DNA from: Aurelia coerulea
Taxonomy: Eukaryota; Cnidaria; Scyphozoa; Semaeostomeae; Ulmaridae
Assembly (NCBI GenBank): GCA_039566865.1
Contig: CM076948.1
Location: 26,163,001-26,227,000, forward strand
Direction: 5' to 3'
Length of the DNA: 64,000 bases
The notes under the pieces are model-generated. The model saw nothing but the letters and a program-made list of their open reading frames with translations. It did no database searches and was not told where the DNA came from. Every line of letters starts with the position of its first letter. Positions within the stretch are counted from its first letter, which is position 1. The position numbers and the translations under genes are program-made. Below, one piece after another: positions 1-14,400 of this stretch.

Positions 1-2445
1 GTTTCAGAACAATTTTCGTATTTCGTTAATTAGCAAGACTGAGGACGCATGGAAAGTAATGAGATAATTCCTATCAAGATAACATCGTTTGAACTGAGTT
101 TTAGCGCATTGAGATCATAACCACAATATTCGTTTACAATGTTGCTAACCGTCCCACGCAAACAGACGCTCGTATTTTCTTCAAATTTTTCTATGACATC
201 TTCGTTGCGGACAAAATATTCTTAAAACAGCTGAACATGCATCTTATCAAATGAATTTAACCTGCTCTGTTTGGCTTTTTACCACGTTACAACGCCGTCG
301 CTACAAAAATTCAATCTAAAATTTTACAATAACACTTAACAGAACATTGTTACAAGACGATACATACCACAGGGAGAATGAGAATAAATTGCAACCCCAT
401 GGCTTTAACAAATAACATAAAACATTTACATGAAAATAAATAACTAAACTACAGCATAAACTAAAGCTACGATGAAGAGAAATAAAATGATACAAAGGTG
501 GGAGGAGGAGACGAAAATTTCACTGAAATGATACAAGAAAATCTCTTTGATGATTCAATGAACTCTAGTGTTGCTTCACACATTTCAGTTTCTTGCTGAG
601 GTTGGTTTTTGGGCTTCGTAGTAAGGTTTCTTTAGCCTGTGCAACAGAATTTTCTGGATTCTCGTAAAGTTTCTTTGGAGTTCTTAATTTTTTATAGCGT
701 TGAATTTAACCTCATTCCCAGGGTATTTTGTCATATTTGGACGAAAAGGCCTTGGAGACATGAGAACGAGATTGCGTTGTCTTTTATAATAGTTTTCAAT
801 TTTTACCTCTAAACTCTAAACAACCTTCCGATTGAATTATCTGTTGCCAATAACGTTTCAGGTCAGTCGCAAATTCTTTACTGTTTCAAAAGAACGTGGA
901 TGCTTTTGATATCTAAATAAAAAATGCTTTCCCATGTGAAATCAATTTCTCACTGATTGTCGAAAATGCAGCTTTGATTCATATCTTTGCGTTGTGGCTC
1001 CTTCGTGTTACTAATACCGGCAAGTTTCGATCCATTAGAATTTGGATAAAACTAAAGGCAATGCAAGAAAGAAAGCTCTGTCACAATGACTCACCTATGT
1101 CAAAATAGAAATGATAAAACCATTTTGAAACGAACACTTTCGAAACGTTCAGTTTTTCATTGGATGCCAAAAGGTGATTGTCCATTCGTGTAAAAATCCT
1201 GGCAGACATTCATCGAAGAGACAAGCTATTTTTGACCTTCTTACAGATTATGTAATGGTATAGGCACATCAAAAATCCATCAGAACTTCTTTTCAGTGGG
1301 GCGTGTATCAAACCTATATTAATATGATTAAGAACTTTCACAATTTCAGTTTTGATTCTACCAAAAATCACTCAAAAATATTTTAAAACTATACTGTACA
1401 GTAATGAAAAATGCTTGACAATGTTTAGCGTCCAATTTCTGTTCAGACCTGTTTTGGGAGCTTTGGGGAGGACCTTTCAACAAACACTTGGAATATCAAA
1501 AGTCTAATGAGCTCGCGAGAAGCACTTGATAGCAAATATGCTCTAGAATTCAAGAAACTTGCTACAAGCCACTACGGACCTAGGTTTCTTATCAAGAAAA
1601 TCCTTACAGATGCCTGAAGCTTTCATGAGGCTAGGCAAAAAAGGGGGGAACGGGCATCTGCTTTGATCACCCAGAATTTGTTATTCATTTTCTCGGAGTT
1701 TCATGATTCTCTTGTGGTTCCCTATTTCCCTTCTTTCTCAAAAATCTCCCTCGTCTCAAAAATATTAATGTGCTTATGTTCACGTTCTAAACCTCATGGG
1801 TTTCGATCGATAGAACACAGAGGAGTTCAGTACACATTCGAAGCATTCGAACAGAACAATCAAGAGATTTCGAACTGTCGAATTCCATTGATCAATCAAA
1901 ATAGAACACATCGAACATCTTCAAAACACGAACACAAAGCTTTTGAAGAAGCTTGATGAGAAAAACATTTGGCTTTCTGGGAAACTTTCAGAAAGAATTT
2001 GAGGTAAGTAATGAACAAACTTCAATTTCATTTGCAAGAAAACATAACTCATCGCTGATAGGCCTAAACATATCGAAACTTTGATGACAAACTTGGAAGA
2101 AATATAGAAAGGAATCCAGTTGAAGGCAGTAGGCCCATCCTTCTGCACATTCCAAACAAAACACTGTATGTATACAGTATACACTATTAAGAAAGAAGGA
2201 ATTAAACATATTCCTTCTGGATATCATGTCGTGTTTCTAATTTATGTTCAAAGCTACATCATCCAAGCTTGATTGCATGATTGATAATAACTGATTCTAA
2301 TCTGATTTCATCTCCAAATAACATATCCCTATCTTATCTCTTATGAACACATATTTATCAAGGAAAAAGCACATGATATAAACTGCATATGTATATCGCC
2401 TTTATCTTTATTTATGCCATAAACAGTGTTTTTGTTTATTTTGCA
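1..2445. other. upstream non-coding region
   Basis: No ORF here has coding character that I can support and no repeat family recurring elsewhere in the window was recognised. The only gene-related signal is a possible 5' exon near 1956-2003 (listed separately). The stretch probably holds the promoter and 5' UTR of the plus-strand gene beginning at 2452. Confidence 0.5.
1956..2003 (+). other. possible 5' UTR exon end with a small upstream ORF
   Basis: An ATG at 1956 opens 16 codons ending exactly at a strong donor (GAG|gtaagta, 2001-2010). Joined to the acceptor at 2445 (ttttgcag) the frame meets a stop (CAA TAA) just before the ATG at 2452. This could therefore be a spliced 5' leader with an upstream ORF. 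It rests on splice consensus only. Confidence 0.2.
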
Positions 2446-2451
2446 GCAATA

Positions 2452-5400
2452 ATGGATTCTAGCTTTGACGAATCAAGAGAGGTAACTTCAGCAATATTTA
2501 ACCAGAATGCTTTGAATAGAACTTGATTTGAAAATCTGCTGCGTTTCATAGAAATCGTAGTTTTAAAGATGGTGTTACTCTGGGTATATTTTCTATTTTT
2601 GTTGGCTCTGGTACCCAGGGTAAGGTGGTTTATGCCTTCCATGAGATTGCGAAAATCAAGTCGAGAAGGAGAGACGATTCCCTTCGAAAATGATCTGTTG
2701 CCTTGTCCCACTGTTTTAATAGCTTTGAAAAAGCTCCCTTTCCCGCACATCGTTTTAAATTCCAGCACGCAATGAAATTTAACCAATCCTGATGTAACTA
2801 AACTACAAAGCTTACGAAGAGAACAATTATAGAATCATTACACTTGGCTTAATATCGCTTAAAGAACAGGAGTAAAAGGACAAAGATCATATAGAGTAAA
2901 TAGCCTGAAAAAGACGTTTGAGCTGCTTTAGAGAGAAAAGAGGAAGCAGCAGAAAGAGTAAACTGGGACAGTTCCACTCTTATCCAAAAATGATTGAATT
3001 TTGTAGATTTGGAAGTAAACATGGTTTTTTTTAGCAAGTCTTTTCTTACATGCAGGGTTCTAAACGAAGATTTAGCTCTGAAAACTGGAAGATTCTGAAT
3101 TCATTTAAGCAGCATAGAGATGAGTTGATGGTAAGTTGGCTTAACTCAGATTTCATCGATCCCCTCTGACCACAACAGAGATTCAACCTATCTTGAGCAG
3201 CGTACAGGGTAAGTAAAAAGCAGTCCAAGTTAGAAAATCCCCTGCCCCCTAGATATCAAAGCAATGATATTCGTAAGTATGTTATTCAATAGTGATAATA
3301 TATTTAACTAATCTAAAAATTTACCTGACTGAAATCGGCCACTCCATTCCGAAATTATGAGGGTTTTCTCAAGAAAGCCCCTCCAAGAAGCCTTCAGAAC
3401 AGGCCTAAATTTAATCACGATCAAATTTCTGCTTTACAGCAATGACTTTGACATGCTTTAGCACGTGTTATCCCTTTGGAAGGATGAATAGTAACGTTAC
3501 ATCCTCCAAAAAGGATCACACGTGCTAAAACATGTTGAAGTCATTGCAGAAAGGCAGAAATATTAGGAGAATTGTTCGTGATTTTAGGCCTGTTTTGAAG
3601 GTTTTTTTGGAGGGGATCTCTCCAGAAAATCCCTCATAATTTCCGAACAGAGTGGCCAATTTCAGTCAGGTAAATTTCAAAATGGATTTGAACATGTCCA
3701 CCATGAAGCAATATATTTGCTAATATAATGGATATTTTGGATGCAATAGACTTCAAACAGGGATTGTTACTTTTTACTTATCCAGTAGTGTTTGCCAAAG
3801 TCATACTCATACCGTTCTTTGCGATTGACATCATATTTTACACCATTCATAAAGCTAGCTACAAATGATGCTTAACCGAGTTAACATTTCATTTCAGGAA
3901 TACCAAAACCGGTCGAGCTTGGAGCACTCACATCAAGAAAGAGAAGGCGAAAGCCTTAGTGACTGGTAAGATCTCATCACATTTAAAATCCAATTTTCTA
4001 GTTTTTTCCATTTGACTATACTGTATTCATTAACCAAAAACCTCCTTTTTCGATGATAAGAAACATTTGTCTCTTGCAGTGACTCAGATAATTCATGGAG
4101 CGAGGAAGGACCATGCAGCCAGTATTCTTTTGACAAGGAAGAAACGGGCACAAAATATGGTGAGTCAATCCTTCTGCTTCTAGTGATCTTTGTCTGGTCT
4201 CATAGACGTAGGAACCGGGGGGGGGGCACCCAAGATATTGCAATAAGCAAGGAAGTGCCCTTTTTCAGGAACTGCCCCTTTAGCTTGTTCTGTCTGGCCT
4301 AAATTATCACAAAATGCTTTGTGCTTATGTGGGAAACGTTTGAAATCTCTACATAACTACAAGCCCTTGTTCCTCTTCAATTTGGAGTTCCGTTTTACCA
4401 CCAAGAAGACTATTTAGGGTTCTGTTTTGTTTCAGAATCATGCCTAAATACTGCCAGATCTTCACTTCCCGTGATTCATCAAGAATTGGAAACATGCGAG
4501 GAGAATGAGGTGAACGATTTTAGCTCTTACAGATCACTTTCTGGACCTAATACTGCGCTCAGTACTCCTAAATAAAGTAGCTTCTCACGAGGCCTCTCAT
4601 GTAATGTAGTCGTAATAATTTGTTTCTTTCAAGGAAATATTTGATGATGCAAATTTACTCTCTTTTAAGATAGAAGACTCATTTGGTTCTTTCTTTTTAT
4701 CTAGCAGCAAATGCCCTTGCAACGTCCATTGGGGAATATTCCATATTGGATAGAGGAACGGACAAAATCTTTGGAAAGGAAGTAAGAAGGAAATGTTTGT
4801 GTACTTATCTTACATCTTATTCTCTAGATATTTCGGATTCATGCAAGAAATTCGTATCTTTTTTCCTCATTTGATAAAACACTTAAATAGGTGAACTTTA
4901 TCCTTAATATTTGACAAACAGCATATTCTTTCCTTCCAGCATTATGACCATTTTCAACAACAGAGAAAGTGCTGACGAGAGGCTACAGGAAACTCCATGC
5001 CCAAAGAACGAAGTATCTCCGGCTCCTGTTTCGCAAAAAGGTGTGGGGCTCAAAGGAGGGTGCGGGCAAGCTCATCCCATTGACAATGAGTCTAAAGTTA
5101 CAGCAACAATTAGCTCATTACTAGCGATTGAACCACTGAAGAAATTCTTCAGAGGTAAGTAACAAATATAGTCTAAATGTTCAATATTGCTACGCGAAGG
5201 TCTAATCACACAGCAGGTGATAAATAATTGTCAGACTAAAGGCAGTCTGTCACGCATTTGATTGGCTGATAAGGACAATACAAAGAATAGGAGAATTGAA
5301 TGGCTACTGATCCTAATGACTTTCTACGACCGTCTAAAGTGCTAACCATCAGCCTTCTTTTATTCCCAATACAAAGATTCACAATAACATCCGCTGTGTT

Positions 5401-8400
5401 AAAGGGAATCGACATAGTTAAAAGCTGGCCCGGGCCAAGTTAAAAATATAATCTATTGTATTCAACAACTTTGACGCCTGCCGTTTCAATGTGCGGCGAA
5501 GGGAACAGTGGGTTTATGGGCGTTTCTTCAGCCTATTTATAGCAGCTTGTCGATATAGCTATGTCTATTCCCTTTAAGCTCTGACTTTGTTGTGACCAAT
5601 GAGGTACGTGACAGACTGCCTTTAACCGTGTATCCTTTAGTCTTTGCTAACGATCAGCCTTCTTTTATTCCCAATACAAAGATCCACAAAGAAATCTGTT
5701 GTGTTGAGCTCTGCCTTTGTTGTGACCAATCAGATATGTGACAGACTGCTTTTAACCGTTTATTCTTTGGACAGTGACTCATTGGTGTCAAAATCTTTTT
5801 AGTTTCTGATCAAAAAAAGTCGCTGATTGCTTTCAATGTCGGTCTCTAAAGTCTGCATATTCACTTTTGACTTTTTGTACGTTGAGTCTTAACTTCTTGA
5901 TATTTTCTGCTGTTTCTTTTTATTTGATCCTTTTAGCAAGTTTCTTGCTCTTTTTCTGTCTAGGAATCGTTTATCATGAGTCTGAAGAAGATTCTGAAGA
6001 TACGGTAAAACATTTATAATCATTCTGATTTGTTTGTTCCTTCCAATTGATAATTCAAGCCACGTCTCGCTTCACTTCTGGCCAATGGTTCATATCAATA
6101 GGTGCATCATTCAGAGATAGACCAATAATTGGGAAACAGTTATAGGGGCGAACATATGGAACAGTCCTCTCTTTATCTGAATTGAAATCAACAAACAATA
6201 TCAATACATTCAAACATGAGATAAAGAAATTTTTTTCCAAAATTTACAGAGAGAAGAAGATGGCATATATTTTTTCTACTAAGACCCTGCATCAACCGAT
6301 CATGGTTTCATCGTACGGACCACGCGTTTTCCTTTTGTTACATGTAATAAGGGCTATTTTTCTTTACATTTTTAACCTTATATATTGTATTGTATATATT
6401 TTTATATTATAAACTTATGAATACATCTAAATTGTGGGAAATGATATATACAAATATAGTTGTTCTGGGACAACTGGAAAGCAGTTGTTTAACTTATTAC
6501 GAAATTGAATTGTATCCCAGGGTAAATATCTGTGAATGAAAATGAACATGAAATAAGTGATGATTATCTTAAATGTTGATATTCAAGAGCATTTCTTCTT
6601 TTCGAAGCTCTCCAAATCAACCTTAGAATTATTTCTGAAAACATTCAAAAGAACGAGGAGAAAAAATAACTTTGAACATTTGCAAGAGATTCAGCGACTG
6701 GTAGAAGAAATATCTCGAGAAGAGGATCCCATGGAGGTATGATATTTTAGCTTGATTGAATCTTGCTTTTGTGGTGAGATGTTCTTGTATTATTGTTAAA
6801 TAGTTTGGGATAGACTAGCCCCAAGGGAACTCATAACTCATGCGTTTATAAAGTTGTTTACGACTGTTTCTATTTGGTTTTAAGTTGAGTGTTTAGAAAA
6901 GCAGACGCGTTGCTCTTTAAAGTCTGCCTTGGCTAGGCCAAATTCAGGAAAACATACAAATCAAATCACATAATCAAAGATGAAATGAATCAGACATATA
7001 TTGAAGGCGAGAAACGTCGTTTTGCAGCAGTTGCAACTAGACTGTAATATTCAAATACGTAGATAGATTATATTTAGACACTTCTTTGGCTATTGAATAC
7101 AGTCCAAGAAGCTGCAATAAAGCTTCAATTATGTTGGAAATTAATAGATAATGGAAGAACCAAGAGAAAATTAGAACTGATGGAAATTTAATGGAAATTG
7201 AATAAAAGAATACATAATATTTATAAGGATAGATATCAGATGAATGAATGAATGAATGAATGAATGAACGAATGAATGAATGAACGAATGAATGAATGGA
7301 AAAAACAGCACGCAGCAAAAACACAAAGCAATCACATTGTTTCTATGTTTCAAGGTTTATCATACTATCTAAGTTATCAATTAGATTTGTTTTTTCTATC
7401 AGCCTTGCTTCGAAACACTGAAAAACATCCTTGGGAAATTGCATGAGGAAATCATCTTGGCAAAAAAGGATGGAAGTTTGAAACGAACCTGCTTGAGAAG
7501 ATGCAGGTAGTTACTTAATATTTTCATACGCAGAGACGTAGGAACCGGGGGCACTGGGGACACATGCCCCCCCCCCAAGATTTTGCAACAAACAAAGAAG
7601 TGCCTTTCTTATTTTCAAGGAGTGTCCCTTTAAAAAAGTGCCCTTGAAGTGCTGTGGCCCCAAGTTTGAGATGCTTCCTTTCCTACGTCCCTGTTTTTAC
7701 GGTAGATTATAAGAACTAGACTCAATTTTGTTCTTTATCAGGAAAGCAAGGGGCAACGAATTTCAAATTTCAGTTAATAATTGTTTTTTGTTTATTACTT
7801 TCAGGCAATCCAATCGTAGCAACCATTCGATTGTGAGCCACCTCTTTCGTGGTCATCTCAAGAAAAGGGTATGCGTAGAATTTTTTCCTTCAACAAAACG
7901 TATCTTTATCATTAAAATCTTGCAGCCAGAAAACCGTAGTATCTAAACTAATGAACTTCTTCAGCACCTGCTTTGTTATTAAGTAAGCAAAATGATTCAG
8001 ATGGGTTCACTATCAATAGTGATAACTATGAACTTGTAATCAGTCTAGGGTTTGAAAAAATGCTTCAACAGCATGCAACTTGAGTAAATTTACCAACCTT
8101 TGCGATCATCTTCTCACCTCAAGAATCTCTTGTTCTGTTTCGGATTCCAACAAAACAAATGCTTTATTCCCATTTTGGGGGGTTGTAGCAATGCCACCCT
8201 AATTGAATCTCCATAGCAACGCCCTTAGTAACAAAAAATGGGAAAGTTAAGCTAAAAACGGGACAAAAATACCCCTCCAAACCCCCAGAATCCAAGCAGT
8301 TCAATTTTGCGATTGAATTGGATTGTATGTACGAAAGAGAGGCAGTTTGGTGCCTATTACATGAAGCAATAACTTTGTCTGTTTGGACCAAACATTGACG

Positions 8401-11400
8401 ACAAAGTTTTTTGACTGAGCTGCGAGATAGATGATGGGAATTCAAAATAATCAAACTGGAAAGGCTGCAAAGGAATGGAATATTACGAGAGATGAACAAG
8501 TGCTTGAAATGAACAGGGAATCTAAAGCCAAACGAAATATCGAGGACTAAATAAGTGTTCCGTGCCTCTTGTACTTTTTAGGCCCATCATCAAATAACAT
8601 GTATGTGTGTTCTATCACGTGGAAATAGCAAGTATTGAACTTTACTCGATCTACTAAATTGTTTCTGCTGTAGCACGACACATGGTCGAGGATGTGACTA
8701 TTACAAGAAAGATTGTATATCCTGTTTGAAAGACCAGCCAGCATGAAATCTTGCAAAACAAAAATGCCCACCTTTTGGCATTTCAAATTTTGGCCTAAAT
8801 TAATTCAAATCTAAAGCTCCTGAAATGCAAATGGGCAGTTTGGAATGCACCATGAGTTAAAATGTATTACATTGCAAGGAAAAAGATCACATTTCATATT
8901 TGAAGGAATAAATAATCACCAGAATGACTAAATTGCACTGCAGGCCTCTTTCATCTCCACCGCAGCTGATCAAAAGTGAAGCCACACAATGTAATATGTG
9001 CCGTAAAGGACAAAGTAATTGTGTTGCTAACAGAAGGAAAAGTTAACAAAACGCAAGATTAGAAGCCCAGTGGCCTTGCATATGTATCTGATTTGGTGAA
9101 AGCCAATTACGAGTTGTTCATGATGAGTAACCCTTATCTAAATGTCCATACTCGTACATGGTGAATCCCTATAAATCATCGTACAACAAGATATCACTAA
9201 AAATTGGTTTTTGGAAGGAAATGACATAGATTTATGTGCTGTAAGTACTGCAACTCCCTGATATGATAGTATTCTATCAACAACATCTGTACCAAAGAGG
9301 CTGGGAATCGCGAAGAGCCATAACTGTAGCTAGAATATTATGAAGTGAATAAACTTGACCGTCAGTCACAGGAATAATCATTGGACAAAAATAAAAGGAG
9401 TACAAGAACATTGAAAAGCCATCAGGTTACTTCTTTTGGACATGAAGAACAGGCAGAAAGGAATGACTTATGAATCTGATGAACATGGAGGGAAAAATAG
9501 CAGTGAAAATAGACGTTTTTGTATGTTTTACTTTCAAAGCCATTTTCCCGCATTTAGCAAAAAGCGACAAATTCCGATGCTTGTGACAATGAATTTCAGT
9601 CATCCTTTGGTCAATTTTCATGAAATTTGCAGCAGAGAATCATTTGATACCTTAAACAAGAAAAGGAATAATTTTAACCTTTTTAACTTTCTACTGGTAG
9701 CAGCTGAAGTTTGGTTAATGCTTGTCTCTGCAGCTATTCCATTGCAGAAAACACTGATCCTATGCTGAAAACGAGGCCAGGTTATCCACCAATCAAATTG
9801 CTCCATTGTCATTTATAGTAAACAAGCTCTTTAGAAAATTGAAAAAATAATGACACTAATAATATAATTCAAAGGCTTATCAATAGGCTACTGGTCTTAA
9901 TCAGGAACCTGTTGTGCTAAATAAAACGTTTTCTGTTTCATTTTTAATGAAGAGACAATTCGCTCATGTTTTGTTTTGCAGGCTGAATGTCCTTGTGGTC
10001 ACAATAACATCAGCCGCGAACCATTCACGTCAATTCCTCTATCGTTCTCAAATTTAGACGAAAAGACTTTAGGTAAGCATATCGATACCTGGAAAACCCA
10101 TCAATTGTTTTGGACCAAATTAGGTGCTCTATTATGCCAAAGGTGGCAGATAGAAAGAAGGATGGATCTTTGTCACAACTCTTTTCGCAAATGGAAGAAA
10201 TGGGGGGCTAGCATGTGAGTAAAAAAAGCTATCCCCATTTAAAAAGCCATTGCTCCCTGGCTTTACTGGCAAATAGTTCATCTAATGATCGATATGTTCA
10301 AATCTATTTAAAAATTGTCGTTACTGAAATCGGCCATTCCGTTCTGAAATTATGATTGATGTTTTAAAGAATACCTTTTCAAGAAACTTTCAAAACAGGC
10401 CCAAAATCACTACCAAATTGTCCTCGTATTACTGCCTTACAGCAATGGCCCAGTAGAAACACTGTACCTCTACATTTCCATAAATATTATCATATATCAA
10501 CATACGATGCAAGCACATTCATACATTGTCTTAAAGGGGCTATGTCATTAACCTAATTCCCTCTGTTGTTTATTACATATCACAGAATCGAGGCTGATTT
10601 TTGATTGCAACAAAGATTCGTGAAACAGAAATAAAAAGTTACGAAACAATGGAATTCCACTCCAAACTATTGTTTGATGGGTTAATGATCTCATTTTAGC
10701 ATCGACCTTAGATTCTCACTTTTCTTATTGCAGTTATTCCAGTTACATCACACAACAGAACAAGTCCTTTCTCAACAACGAGGTAAGTCTTAAAAAATGT
10801 AATTTTGTGGCTTACTCTCTGATATACTTAATTTTCACTAAAATATGATTTATAATTGTATCTGATCCTTCATTTTAGCAATTTTCTTTTATCCCACCCA
10901 AAGGTATCTCATTCGCTTCAATCAATGGACAACAATCAACGATATAAAACTTAAGCTTTCAAAGATCGGTGGATATCAAACATTTCAACTTGTCCTAGCT
11001 TCTATCAAGATTCAAGACATCTATAGCATCCATGTAAGTGTGAATTATCATAACCGGATGAGTCAATAAAAAGAATCCCCGTTTGAAAGGTCACAGCTCC
11101 CTGGATATCGAGACAAGCATATCGGCTAATATATAGTTGTAGACATGTTCAAATCCATTTTAAAATTTACCTGACTAAAATCGGCCACTCCTTTCTGAAA
11201 CTATGAGGAATTTTCGTGAGAAAGCCTCTTCAAGAAACTTATAAAACGTGCCCAAAATCACGAACAAATGTCCCTAACATTTCTAAATTTTACCTAACGT
11301 TTGAATTGTATACAAAATATGCTGGAACTACAACACCTACTGTTTAGTTTCAGGGTCAAATACTGCAAACAGGGGCCTAAAGATATCTTGTAGCACACAA

Positions 11401-14400
11401 AAACCGATGAGTCACAAATTTGAAATCTCAAAATCTTAAAATTTTTCCTCCAAGGATTCATCTACGACGGTTTTCGATGCAATCTGCGAAGAAGGTGAAA
11501 TCCAGGCATTCGAGGTTTTCGAAAAAGAAAAGGAAAACAAAGCGAAGAGCAAGAACGTAGAAACTGAAGGGGAAGACGATTTCCCATTCACTAGCACGCC
11601 TGCAATAACAGATGTATCTGATAATGGCGAAGATTGTGATATCACTGCAGCCAGGAGAGAGAAACATAACAAATATGAAACAGTCAGAGTTCCAGTTGTA
11701 TTCAAAAATGAGTCTCACGTAAGTAGAGGAACAAGGACAGATTTTATAAGACAATAGCATTAGTTGCTTTTGATTGACACTGCAATTTAAAGCGATTAGC
11801 GATTGCAGACAAAGGAGATTCTCTCAACCAGTAATTCAAAACAAACAAACAAAGCCGCAAAAGTTTCTCTGAAAACCCAACCTAACCCTAACCCTAACCC
11901 TAGGTAGAGACCTTCACAAGATTAAAGTGTTTCTCAAATTAGCTATATGAAAAAATATGAAAAAAACTTCACTATCCTCTCGTCATTGACGTAAAATTTC
12001 AAATTTTCAAATTCAAATATCAAGGATTCTTTTTCACTCCCTCAGGATTCCAACGAAAAGAATAACTTTCCTCCAACATTTCTGTCCCTCCCGAGAATCG
12101 TTGGTGGCAGGCAAATTGCAAGAATCTTGGCAAAGATTTTGTCAATAACGGAATCAGAAAGTTCAAGAATTGTTTCAACAGCCTTAAAGACACAGGTAAA
12201 AATTTGTCAACTTAGTAGAAATTATGAGAAGCTTTTTGCAATAACAGGGAAAAGGGGCCTGATTTTGTCAGTCTAGGATATATGTATTTTTTCATAAACT
12301 GCTTGTAAGAAACTCAACTGTCAAAACTCGACTGCCACAAAATCAAGAAACTCTAGTACTGGGAAAAATGCATAAAAGGATATCTGTTTTATTCAAAGAA
12401 ATCCTCAGAATATTTTTACTTTATTTCACTTTTTTCCCACGGATTTGAGTATAAATAATGATTAAGCATTGGAATGGATTCAAACAATTTACTTTGAAAT
12501 TTTCACAGGTAATAAACATAGAGATTTTATTATGGAGCCTTCAAGACACTTGTTAGAAAGTCCGAGTACTCAAAATCTTATAATTTCAAGAAACTTTCAG
12601 TAGTGGCTCATACTCTTAGTTCCTTGCAAAAACACTGCACAAAATCATACATTTACCTGAGTTTATTGTTACTGTCGACTTTCTCTAGTGATTGAGCATT
12701 ACATTATTCATCAGCCTGCCAGGAGATCTACAAAAGTTTTGCCTTTCATTCAAGTGATGTTTTCTTTTTCTTCTTAAATCCATCTTGATGAAACCGTCTC
12801 CCCTTTGTAGGATGAGATTTGCCTCGTTTGTTGTGATTCAATATGCCATGGTTGCTATCTACGACCAAACAGATCCGTTACATTGGAGGAAGGATGCAAA
12901 ATCGTTGTTCACATGCCACCAAATTTGAAAGTAAAGGTAGCTATGTTTTAAATTGATAGTTTCATATATCAGCGAGTTCTTAGCTTGCCTTTGAGGAATA
13001 TTGACTATGGAGGAACACTTTTTCGTGGTATTCAAAAATAAAGAACACTAGGAGATTCAAAGGGAGGTCTCTGCAACTAGCTACCTTGCACGTGACATCT
13101 CTTCGTTGGCGGCAATTTTTGTGGACCATGAAATTGGCAACGACAAAGAGTCAACAAAAGAATGTATTCACAAAGCATGCCGGTTGCAATGGCCCCTTTT
13201 AATTTGACACTTTAGAGCAATAAGATTCTCTGAAGTAGTTCTTCTTCTTTGGAAAACTATAATTGGCCCATAAGATATGAAACTCTGAAATATCAAAATG
13301 TAGATAAATCCGTTGTGATCTATATTTTGTTTTCTTGCTTATCACGTTCTTGGGCTCTTAGAATTTCTGATTCAGCTTTCCTTGCTTATTGCAGAAACCA
13401 GAAATCGTTGAACACACAACCTTGACGAGTGGAATTCCAGCAAATGTTTGCACCATAGAAGAAGGCTTAGCAGCCTTCAGAAATGAGTAAGTAAATATAC
13501 GGTAGTATTGTAGTAGCAAAAGCTAAAATGACAGAAGTTAAGAGTGTGTTTGATAACAAGGACAGATTTTGTAAGACAATAGCATGAGTTGCTTTTGATT
13601 GACACCGCAATTTAAAGCGATTAGCGATCGCAGACAAAGAAAATTCTCCCAACCAGTAATTCAAAACAAACAAAGCCGCAAAGGTTTCTCTGAAAACCAG
13701 GTAGCTAGCTCGCTCGTTGTGCATTCCAGAAATTGTTTTAAGAGCAAATATGAACATAGATCGAAAGAAGAAGGATAAATCTACACCTCTGCCACGGGCA
13801 TTTCATTTATTGGATTCAAAAGCCGATTGGAAGGCGATTAAATTCCCTTATTTTTTTGGTGTAATTGAAAGACTCATTGATTGGTTTGAGCTTGAGCTTG
13901 AGCCTGAATTGAGACTTGCACCCTCTATTGCTGTTTTTAAGAAAAAGCTCTTATCAATAATCCGTCCCCCTGCAAAATCTGTATTTGGAATTCACGATCC
14001 CACAGGATTATCCTACCTAACACAACTCAGGGTTGGTCTCAGCAAGTTAAATCTCCATAAATTCAAGCATAATTTCAGAGATACCATAAACCCAATGTGC
14101 CCAACAAGCGATGGCATTGAAGACACGGAGCACTTTTTGTTGCTCTGCCCTTCTTTTGATGTTCAACGACAAAATCTTCTCGCTGGAATTGTTGAATTAT
14201 TACGACCATATGTACAAATCACCAATCTTTCAAATCATTCTTTGACGCAGCTTTTATTGTATGGTGATGAAGACCTTTCTAATGAGTTGAACAGAAATGT
14301 ACTCGAATTAACTTTACGCTTCATCCACGAAACTGGTCGGTTTGATTAAGATCTATTGAGAATTTAGCCATGCCCTAAGCAATCACCAAGTCCCGTACCG

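Noticed and set aside
565..690. Minus-strand open stretch of about 41 codons with charged residues ending in a stop at 565
   Set aside because: No acceptor at its upstream side in the right frame and no family resemblance.
5073..5085. Cys176 (LKGGC) as the active-site Cys
   Set aside because: Its distance to the conserved EPL is ten residues too long; Ser186 fits the spacing exactly.
7037..7353. Minus-strand ORFs with HSFIHSF repeats
   Set aside because: Translation of the (TGAA)n microsatellite.
10073..10213. Open reading frame continuing past the donor of exon 9982-10072
   Set aside because: Chance read-through of the intron. The added residues do not resemble the USP fold, while the gtaagc donor at 10073 does give the family sequence.
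10734..10782. A possible 49-nt exon between good acceptor and donor in the fusion gene
   Set aside because: Including it also forces a shift of the next acceptor to 10903. Skipping it and using the better acceptor at 10878 gives TLAIFFYPTQRYLIRF, which matches the USP family. It may be a rare cassette.
11879..11904. Chromosome end (telomere)
   Set aside because: Only about four hexamers, internal to an intron with unique sequence on both sides.
13717..14349. 210-codon ORF as a single host gene
   Set aside because: Its 5' part is the arm of a fold-back element and its 3' part a truncated LINE, joined at a target-site duplication.
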